From positions 43,690-107,689 of the forward strand of contig CAYTHO010000006.1 in NCBI GenBank assembly GCA_964437595.1: a DNA stretch of 64,000 nt, in the 5' to 3' direction. How positions within the stretch are numbered: position 1 is the stretch's first letter; every line of letters starts with the position of its first letter. The translations under genes and the position numbers were made by a program. Positions 58,358 through 64,000 of the stretch are shown here, piece after piece. The notes below the pieces were generated by a model. That model saw only the letters and a program-made list of their open reading frames with translations. It made no database searches and was not told the origin of the DNA. Origin of the DNA: DSYU01 sp964437595. GTDB taxonomy: Bacteria; Chloroflexota; Anaerolineae; Anaerolineales; Anaerolineaceae.

Positions 58358-60499
58358 ATGCCCCTCAGTAAAACGCAGCTCTATATTCTAGCTGTTATCC
58401 TGGCGGTCATTATTGATTTTGTCCTCATTATCCAATGGCGGAAAAAGCGGGCTGGCAAAACCAGAAGCAGTCCGTCTTTGAAGCATCCCGGGCGGTTGCT
58501 GATCGGCCAGTCACCGGTGCTGACCTTCCTGGATAAGCTCGTCCAACCACTGGTAAACAAAATACCTTACCGGCTGCGTTCAGGCTTTACAAGAATAATC
58601 GAACGAACTGTTCGCTGGGTTGGCGGCTTGCCGTGGGTTCATTTTCTCGAACTTGGCCTGATTACCGCCTGGGCAGGTTGGGTGAGCAGCCCACTCCTTG
58701 TAACACCTCCTAACACCATACCATATGGCGGGGAGTTCGCCAACTTGACTCAAACCCATACGATCTGGACACTCCTGCCGCGCTGCGGATTGTGCATATT
58801 ATGGAATGGATCCATTAACGGGGGCGCGCCGGCGTTCGCTGAATTGACCGGCGCTATTCTGCATCCATTCATTTTCATCCCTGTTCTGTTATGGGGCGTG
58901 GCGCAGGGCGCAAAGGTTACGTATTTTGTCTGCCTTGCCATGGCAGGCATGGCGCAGTGGGGATTGGCGCGCGCATTGAGTTTAGGCTGGTGGTCGCGCA
59001 TGTGGAGCGGACTGCTTATTGTAGTAGGCGGTCACCTATCGAGCAAAATGGAAAATGGCGATATCGGCCTGGTTCTTGGCCTGGCTTGTGCCGCGCTTGC
59101 CCTCACTTTTGGAGTAGACCTGCTTTATAACCGCAATCGAAAATCGTTGGTCTGGCTGGCCGTAGCGCTCGTGTTAACGCTGCTTTCTGGCGAGGGTTAC
59201 ATTCAGGTGGCCGTGGTGCTAACACTCTTGCCAACCCTGGCGTTACTCTGTTTCAACAAGGAGTACCGGCAGCCTGCCTGGAAAGATTACCTGTTGGCGC
59301 TTGTGCTGGCTGCGCTGCTGGGCGGAATCTTCCTGGCGCCACTGCTGCACTTCCTGCCAGAGATGAGCAAAGACAGCGATGTCACGCTGTCCAATTTCCC
59401 ACCGCTGGAATACCTGCCTCTTAACCTGGTCATCCGTGATTTAAAGTTCCACCGGACGGAGATCCTTGGAAAAGATCCTTACCTGGCCACGCACATGATC
59501 TATATTGGCTGGGCGCCAGTGCTGCTGGCCCTGGCTTCCTTGCGGCTGGTCCCGGCCCGGTTGAACCGTTTGATGTGGATCTTTATCACTGGTATCGCGT
59601 TGGTTTTTCTAATCACCTCCAGCGATTTGCCCCGAGCGCTGCTCGGGTCTTTACCGGTGATCGGGCAGTTGCGGCACCTGACTGTTGCCAGCGGGCTGGT
59701 GATACCAATGATCGTTGGTCTGGCTGCCATCAGCCTGGACGCCCTGCTCAAACGGCTGACCACCGCGCTACAGGGATGGCATCTTTTCGCTTCATATCCC
59801 GCCCGAGTCAAGGCAGTGGCCGCATCCCTCCCTGGCTACCTTACAATGGCGGTAATCGCTTTCTTCTCCATTTCACCATGCTACAACCTCAGCCAGAAAT
59901 TTCTGGATGTGCGCGAACTGGATTATCTAAAAGAGCACGTGCAGGCGCTGAAAACGCCTTCCGCCCAATGGGTTCAACCGCCTTATGGCTTTTACGAATG
60001 GACTTTGCCAGTGCTGGAAAGCGGTATGAAAATTGGGCATACCTGGCGGCCATGGCATTGGGAAGGTAGAGACCAAATGCCGCCTTATATTGAAGTTGTA
60101 TTTTTACCAAACAATCAAACATTAACCGAGCCCTACCAGCAAATTGGGGATTACGGCTTTATTCGCTCCCCCATTGATGAATACGCCTACGTTCTGCAAA
60201 ACGGAGCGGTCAATACGGCCCATACATGCCAGGCGGTCAGCCAGGGCGGCTGGATTGATGTGAATTGCAGCCAGCCCCACCCAGGCCAGCTTATTGTGCG
60301 GGAAAACGATTGGCAGGGCTGGTACGCATGGGTAGATGGAAAACCAACCCACCTGGTAGGGGGAACCTGGCTGCAAGTACAAGCCCTGCCCGGGGAGCAC
60401 CACTATACCTTCCGCTACCTGCCTTGGGATGTGGCGCTGGGAGCGATCTTAACCCTGGCTGGAATCGGGCTGGCTGTGATTATCCATTTAAAGGTTTGA
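58358..60499 (+). CDS. Polytopic membrane protein, YfhO/glycosyltransferase-like
   Basis: A 713-residue protein. It begins with a hydrophobic anchor (8-26), then a basic cytoplasmic stretch, about ten to twelve helices to residue 510, a soluble extracytoplasmic part, and a final helix at the C-terminus. The late segment GQLIVRENDWQGWYAWVDGK is like the terminal domain of YfhO-type proteins, which are GT-C-like lipid-linked sugar transferases. A catalytic Asp in an early loop cannot be pinned down by eye. It is not obviously linked to a polysaccharide cluster here and precedes ftsY. Confidence 0.75.
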   Translation: MPLSKTQLYILAVILAVIIDFVLIIQWRKKRAGKTRSSPSLKHPGRLLIGQSPVLTFLDKLVQPLVNKIPYRLRSGFTRIIERTVRWVGGLPWVHFLELGLITAWAGWVSSPLLVTPPNTIPYGGEFANLTQTHTIWTLLPRCGLCILWNGSINGGAPAFAELTGAILHPFIFIPVLLWGVAQGAKVTYFVCLAMAGMAQWGLARALSLGWWSRMWSGLLIVVGGHLSSKMENGDIGLVLGLACAALALTFGVDLLYNRNRKSLVWLAVALVLTLLSGEGYIQVAVVLTLLPTLALLCFNKEYRQPAWKDYLLALVLAALLGGIFLAPLLHFLPEMSKDSDVTLSNFPPLEYLPLNLVIRDLKFHRTEILGKDPYLATHMIYIGWAPVLLALASLRLVPARLNRLMWIFITGIALVFLITSSDLPRALLGSLPVIGQLRHLTVASGLVIPMIVGLAAISLDALLKRLTTALQGWHLFASYPARVKAVAASLPGYLTMAVIAFFSISPCYNLSQKFLDVRELDYLKEHVQALKTPSAQWVQPPYGFYEWTLPVLESGMKIGHTWRPWHWEGRDQMPPYIEVVFLPNNQTLTEPYQQIGDYGFIRSPIDEYAYVLQNGAVNTAHTCQAVSQGGWIDVNCSQPHPGQLIVRENDWQGWYAWVDGKPTHLVGGTWLQVQALPGEHHYTFRYLPWDVALGAILTLAGIGLAVIIHLKV

Positions 60500-60531
60500 A
60501 GATTTAGGCAAAGGAATGTGGATTAAGTAAT

Positions 60532-60539
60532 GATATAAT
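60532..60539 (+). promoter_or_regulatory. Extended -10 element just before ftsY
   Basis: TGATATAAT carries TG-N-TATAAT with a perfect -10 whose end is nine bases before ATG 60549. A start 6-7 bases downstream leaves almost no leader, and no ribosome site is present. Confidence 0.5.
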
Positions 60540-60548
60540 TTCCTTCCT

Positions 60549-61463
60549 ATGGAAAACATCTTCAGCAAATGGCGACAAGGACTGGAAAAAACCAGTAAGG
60601 CGACCTTCGGGCGCATTGCGACCCTGTTTGGCGCCACAGAAATCGATGACGAAACCTGGGATGAACTGGAAGCGATCTTGGTGCAGGCCGACCTGGGGGT
60701 CGATACGACCGAAGACATCATCAAAGCACTGCGCAGGCGGGTGGAAGATGAAGCCGTGATCTTCACGCATGATCTGCAAAAAACGCTGCGCAACGAACTG
60801 CTGCGCCGCTTAGACCCCGTCCCTCCGATCAACCTGGATGGGCAGCAGCCGGCAGTGGTGCTGCTGGTGGGTGTAAATGGATCCGGAAAAACCACCACAG
60901 CCGCCAAGCTAGGCAAGCAGTTCCGCCAGCAGGGCAAGCAGGTTCTGCTGGCTGCGGCAGACACCTTCCGCGCCGCAGCGGTTGACCAGCTTCAGGTATG
61001 GGGCGAGCGGTTAGATCTGCCGGTGATCGCCGGGCAGCCCAACGCAGACCCGGGCGCAGTCGCTTTTGATGCGGTGCAGGCTGCTGTTTCACGCAAGGTA
61101 GACATCGTCCTGGTGGATACCGCGGGCCGTTTGCACACCCGCTACAACCTGATGGAAGAGCTAAAGAAGGTTTACCGGGTAGTCGGTAAAGCCCTGCCGG
61201 GCGCCCCGCATGCCGTGTGGCTGGTGCTGGACGCGACCACCGGGCAAAATGCACTCACCCAGGCGCGGGCTTTTAAAGACGCCGTAAAAGTGAGCGGGGT
61301 GATCCTGGCCAAGCTCGACTCTTCCGCCAAAGGCGGGATGGCCTTCGCCATTCAGCGTGAGCTGGGCTTGCCGATCCTGTACGCCGGGCTGGGTGAGAAA
61401 CCAGAAGATTTGCAGAACTTCGACCGGGAAGCGTTTGTTGATGGAATCATGGGACAGCGTTAG
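60549..61463 (+). CDS. ftsY: Signal recognition particle receptor FtsY
   Basis: A 304-residue FtsY with a short acidic helical N-domain and the NG GTPase: G1 GVNGSGKTTTAAKLG near 104-118, insertion motif ADTFRAAAVDQL, G3 DTAGRLHT, G4 AKLD, and the closing GLGEKPEDL. The long acidic A domain of E. coli FtsY is missing, as in many bacteria. It receives SRP-bound ribosomes at the membrane. It appears leaderless. prfB starts 18 bp later, so the two are probably co-transcribed. Confidence 0.96.
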   Translation: MENIFSKWRQGLEKTSKATFGRIATLFGATEIDDETWDELEAILVQADLGVDTTEDIIKALRRRVEDEAVIFTHDLQKTLRNELLRRLDPVPPINLDGQQPAVVLLVGVNGSGKTTTAAKLGKQFRQQGKQVLLAAADTFRAAAVDQLQVWGERLDLPVIAGQPNADPGAVAFDAVQAAVSRKVDIVLVDTAGRLHTRYNLMEELKKVYRVVGKALPGAPHAVWLVLDATTGQNALTQARAFKDAVKVSGVILAKLDSSAKGGMAFAIQRELGLPILYAGLGEKPEDLQNFDREAFVDGIMGQR

Positions 61464-61480
61464 TTTATTGAGGTGAGTGT

Positions 61481-62588
61481 ATGCAAGACTTTGTAGATCG
61501 CATGAAGCAGGTTGTGGAAGCATTAAATCTTTTACAGGTGCATCTTTGACCTGGCGAAAAAAGAAGCTGAACTCGACCAATTACAAAAACAATCTGAAGA
61601 CCCAAATATTTGGAACGACACCGAAGCCGCCCAGCGGCTGATGAAGCGAATTTCTGAACTGCGCGATGAGGTTGAACCGGTTCGCGCGCTGCAGCGCCGC
61701 ACACAGGATGCCCTCGAACTGGCTGAGATAGATGATGAAAGCCTGCGTGGCGAGTTGGAGCCAGAAGTTGCCGCTATTGAGGCCGAGGCAGCCAAACGCG
61801 AGTTGAACGCGCTGCTCTCAGGCCCATACGATAAAGGTAACGCGTTGCTGACCATCAACGCGGGCGCGGGTGGCACCGATTCGCAAGATTGGGCCGCCAT
61901 GCTGGAGCGCATGTACCTGCGCTGGGCAGAGCGGCGCGGTTTTGAAGCCGAGGTGCTCGACCGCAATGAAGGCGAAGAGGCCGGAATCAAAACCGTGACC
62001 ATCGCCATCAACGGGCGCTACGCCTACGGCTATATGCGCACGGAAAAAGGCACGCACCGCCTGGTGCGCCTATCGCCATTCAATGCCGACCACAAACGCC
62101 AGACCTCCTTTGCGCAGGTAGAGGTTCTACCCGATATGTCCGATACGGAGTCAGGCGCTGACATCCAGATTAACCCCGATGATCTACGCGTCGACATTTA
62201 CCGCTCTTCCAGCGCCGGGGGGCAGAACGTGCAGAAAAACGCCACTGCCGTGCGCCTTACCCACCTGCCTTCTGGCATCGTAGTTTCTTGCCAGAATGAG
62301 CGCTCGCAAATGCAAAACCGCGAGAATGCCATGCGCGTGCTGCGCGCCCGGCTGCTGGAGATGAAGCGCGAAGAGCAGGAAAAGCATCTGGCCGAGCTGC
62401 GCGGCGAGTACGTTAAGGCTGAATGGGGCAGCCAGATCCGCTCGTACGTGCTGCAGCCATACAAGATGGTGAAAGATCATCGCACCGAGTTTGAAACCGG
62501 CAATACCCAGGCCGTACTGGACGGGGAAATCGACGGGTTCATGGAAGCCTACCTGCGCAACCCCAGGCCAGTATCCTCGGAAGAATAA
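61481..62588 (+). CDS. prfB: Peptide chain release factor 2, expressed by programmed +1 frameshift
   Basis: ATG 61481 opens a 22-codon frame ending at TGA 61547-61549. A +1 shift at CTT (61544-61546) onto GAC joins the second frame, giving a 368-residue RF2. The stop-recognition motif SPF is in LVRLSPFNADHK and the catalytic GGQ in SSSAGGQNVQKN. The site CAT-CTT-TGA with AGGTG three bases upstream is the classical prfB autoregulatory arrangement, in which scarce RF2 slows termination at TGA and favours the shift. GAGGTGA precedes the ATG. Annotation that ignores the shift would start falsely at 61641. Confidence 0.95.
61536..61549 (+). promoter_or_regulatory. prfB programmed +1 frameshift site
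   Basis: AGGTG (61536-61540), CAT, then the slippery CTT (61544-61546) and in-frame TGA followed by C. The internal Shine-Dalgarno-like element is three bases from the slip codon, as in known prfB sites. Confidence 0.93.
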
Positions 62589-62607
62589 AAGGTTCTATTG
62601 GGGGAAT

Positions 62608-62652
62608 CAGGGGCTGTCCAGAAAGTACCTTTAGACAGCCCCTGATTTCTTA
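62608..62652 (+). terminator. ftsY-prfB terminator
   Basis: A perfect 12-bp stem (62608-62619 with 62635-62646), 15-base loop, followed by TTTCTT, 20 bp after prfB. Confidence 0.88.
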
Positions 62653-62756
62653 AAAGTGATGAATCGCAGGCGTAAACCGGCGCTTTCCCTCTTGTCATAG
62701 GATGGTTTTCCCCTACAATAGGGCAGAGCTATTTTTATCCCCCAGGAGAATACAAA

Positions 62757-63869
62757 ATGGTAGAAAAAGTGGGCTGCGTTGTACCGGTAAACGTGCTGGA
62801 AAGCTTTATGCGCGACGTTTTTATCAAGCTGGGCGTGACCGAGAAAAATGCCCGGATCAGCGCCGAGATTCTAATCACTTCTGACGTGCGCGGAATCGAG
62901 TCGCACGGCATTCAACGAATGAAGATGTATTACGACCGCATCCGCAGCGGAATGCAGTTCGCGGATGCGAAGATGGAAGTGGTGCGCGAGTCTCCAACCA
63001 CAGCGGTAGTGGATGGGCACAACGGCATGGGCCAGGTGACCGCCTACCGCTCGATGCAGATGGCCATCGAGAAAGCCAGGCAGTACGGAATGGGCGCGGT
63101 AGCAGTGCGCAACTCGGCTCATTTTGGCATCGCCGGGTACTACCCGCTGATGGCGGCCAAAGCCGGGATGATCGGCATGGCCTTCACCAACGCCCGCCCC
63201 TCTATCGCGCCAACCTTTGGGGTGCGGCCTATGCTGGGCACCAACCCCATCGCCTTTGGCTGCCCAACCGATGAGCCTTTCCCCTTCCTTTACGACGCCG
63301 CTACATCCATTACCCAACGCGGCAAGCTCGAGGTTCTCGACCGCCTGGGAAAGCCCACGCCCAAGGGCTGGGTGATCGACCAGGACGGCAACGATCTAAC
63401 CGATACATCCGCCTGCCTGGTTGGGTTTGGTAAAGAAAAGGCTGCGCTCCTGCCGCTGGGCGGCGCTGGTGAAACCATAGGCGGTCACAAAGGCTACGGG
63501 CTGGCGACCATGGTGGAAATCTTCAGCGCTTCGCTGCAAACAGGCAGCTTCCTGTACGGACTGACCGGAATCGGTGAAAATGGAAAGCCCCAACCCAACC
63601 GGCTCGGGCACTTCTTCATGGCAATCAATATCGAAAGCTTCACCGACTTGGAAGATTTTAAGAAGACAACGGGGAATATCCTGCGCGAGCTGCGTGCGGC
63701 AACCAAGGTACCAGGCTGCAGCCGCATTTACACTGCTGGCGAAAAAGAATACGAGAATGAAATGCGCGTGCGTGAAGCCGGCGTAGTGATTGTCCCCAAC
63801 CTGTTAGAAGACATTCGAACCATGATCAAAGAACTGGAATTAAAGGAATACCAGCCTGTTTTTCAATAG
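62757..63869 (+). CDS. Malate/L-lactate/ureidoglycolate-type (Ldh2) dehydrogenase
   Basis: A 370-residue member of the LDH2/MDH2 family, distinct from Rossmann lactate dehydrogenases. Conserved parts are SDVRGIESHGIQRM near 42-55 with the active-site His, RNSAHFGIAGYYPL near 120, and the cofactor motif GTNPIAFGCPT near 162. Family members oxidise malate, sulfolactate, lactate or ureidoglycolate with NAD(P). The substrate is unknown. CAGGAG stands before ATG 62757. It is preceded by the prfB terminator and is monocistronic as far as the window shows. Confidence 0.88.
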   Translation: MVEKVGCVVPVNVLESFMRDVFIKLGVTEKNARISAEILITSDVRGIESHGIQRMKMYYDRIRSGMQFADAKMEVVRESPTTAVVDGHNGMGQVTAYRSMQMAIEKARQYGMGAVAVRNSAHFGIAGYYPLMAAKAGMIGMAFTNARPSIAPTFGVRPMLGTNPIAFGCPTDEPFPFLYDAATSITQRGKLEVLDRLGKPTPKGWVIDQDGNDLTDTSACLVGFGKEKAALLPLGGAGETIGGHKGYGLATMVEIFSASLQTGSFLYGLTGIGENGKPQPNRLGHFFMAINIESFTDLEDFKKTTGNILRELRAATKVPGCSRIYTAGEKEYENEMRVREAGVVIVPNLLEDIRTMIKELELKEYQPVFQ

Positions 63870-64000
63870 ATCTCCAAAACATCATTGCAGGGGTTTAGCC
63901 TTTATCTGTTCAAGGACATGAGCCGTAGGCTGGGGCGATGTTTTCGGTAGGGCAATCGCACTAAACTGAGAGGACCTTGAAGAAGTAGTTCTCATCCCAG
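63870..64000. other. Right edge, no supported gene
   Basis: No promoter, RNA or strong hairpin was seen. On the minus strand a frame is open from the window edge to a TGA at 63882-63884 (it would end LEQIKAKPLQ), and a second to a TAG. Either could be the tail of a gene that starts beyond the window, but neither can be supported. Confidence 0.3.

Noticed and set aside
63882..63995. Possible 37-codon minus-strand frame at the right edge
   Set aside because: No ribosome site visible and no family recognised. A second frame is equally open at the edge, so coding status cannot be judged.

Overview
The window looks like a chromosomal segment of an anaerobic or fermentative member of the Chloroflexota, probably class Anaerolineae. 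This is inferred from gene content and style, not from a marker tree. The DNA is moderately GC-rich, 4-bp ATGA gene overlaps are frequent, TTG and GTG starts occur, several genes appear leaderless, and the gene set is typical of Anaerolineae (fused ADP-forming acyl-CoA synthetase, SDR-type threonine dehydrogenase, HtpG, lipoprotein-type membrane fusion protein, MalT-like LuxR regulators). Most of the window is housekeeping: tRNA-Leu, tig, clpP, rlmN, ftsY, prfB, secD, secF, hflX, trmFO, rpmF. No phage, insertion sequence or CRISPR array could be supported.

Layout. 1-989 (minus): a three-gene set of a beta-repeat protein cut by the window edge, a small membrane protein and a 40-residue protein. 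1158-3246: an Eis-like acetyltransferase facing a PpsR/PDRP-type regulator. 3445-12126 (minus): a three-gene operon encoding a two-helix membrane protein, a giant TPR protein of about 1820 residues, and a 950-residue caspase-fold (C25-like) cysteine peptidase with its own TPR-like N-terminus. 12235-14006 (minus): two SDR oxidoreductases in a separately terminated unit. 14098-18799 (minus): sigma-54, a cytosolic PAS/GAF histidine kinase, and an NtrC-type activator without a DNA-binding domain, joined by ATGA overlaps. 18996-30738 (plus): SIMPL protein, trmFO, M28 peptidase, histidine kinase, aminotransferase, hflX, rRNA methylase, (rpmF on minus), methyltransferase, SpoIIE-like phosphatase, RCK protein, P-loop protein. 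30916-33244: secDF. 33358-44375: threonine dehydrogenase, hypothetical, htpG, APH-like kinase, hydroxypyruvate/glyoxylate reductase, glycerate kinase (minus), acetyl-CoA synthetase (ADP-forming), and a cytidylyltransferase-GHMP kinase fusion. 44411-49401 (minus): a hypothetical gene and a MacAB-like exporter, divergent from a MalT-like regulator at 49607. 52377-63869: mostly translation, protein folding and secretion genes.

The most interesting region is 3445-18858. The minus-strand promoter of the membrane protein/TPR/peptidase operon matches the sigma-54 -24/-12 consensus perfectly (TGGCAC, five bases, TTGCAT, at 12159-12175). The operon for sigma-54, a sensor kinase and an activator lies just upstream and has its own near-consensus sigma-54 promoter (18842-18858). 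I infer one self-contained signalling module. A cytosolic signal would be sensed by the PAS/GAF kinase and passed to an activator that works from solution. That activator would switch on sigma-54 transcription of a caspase-fold peptidase, a very large TPR scaffold and a small membrane protein. What the peptidase cuts, and whether this is stress, envelope, cell-death or defence biology, cannot be read from the sequence.
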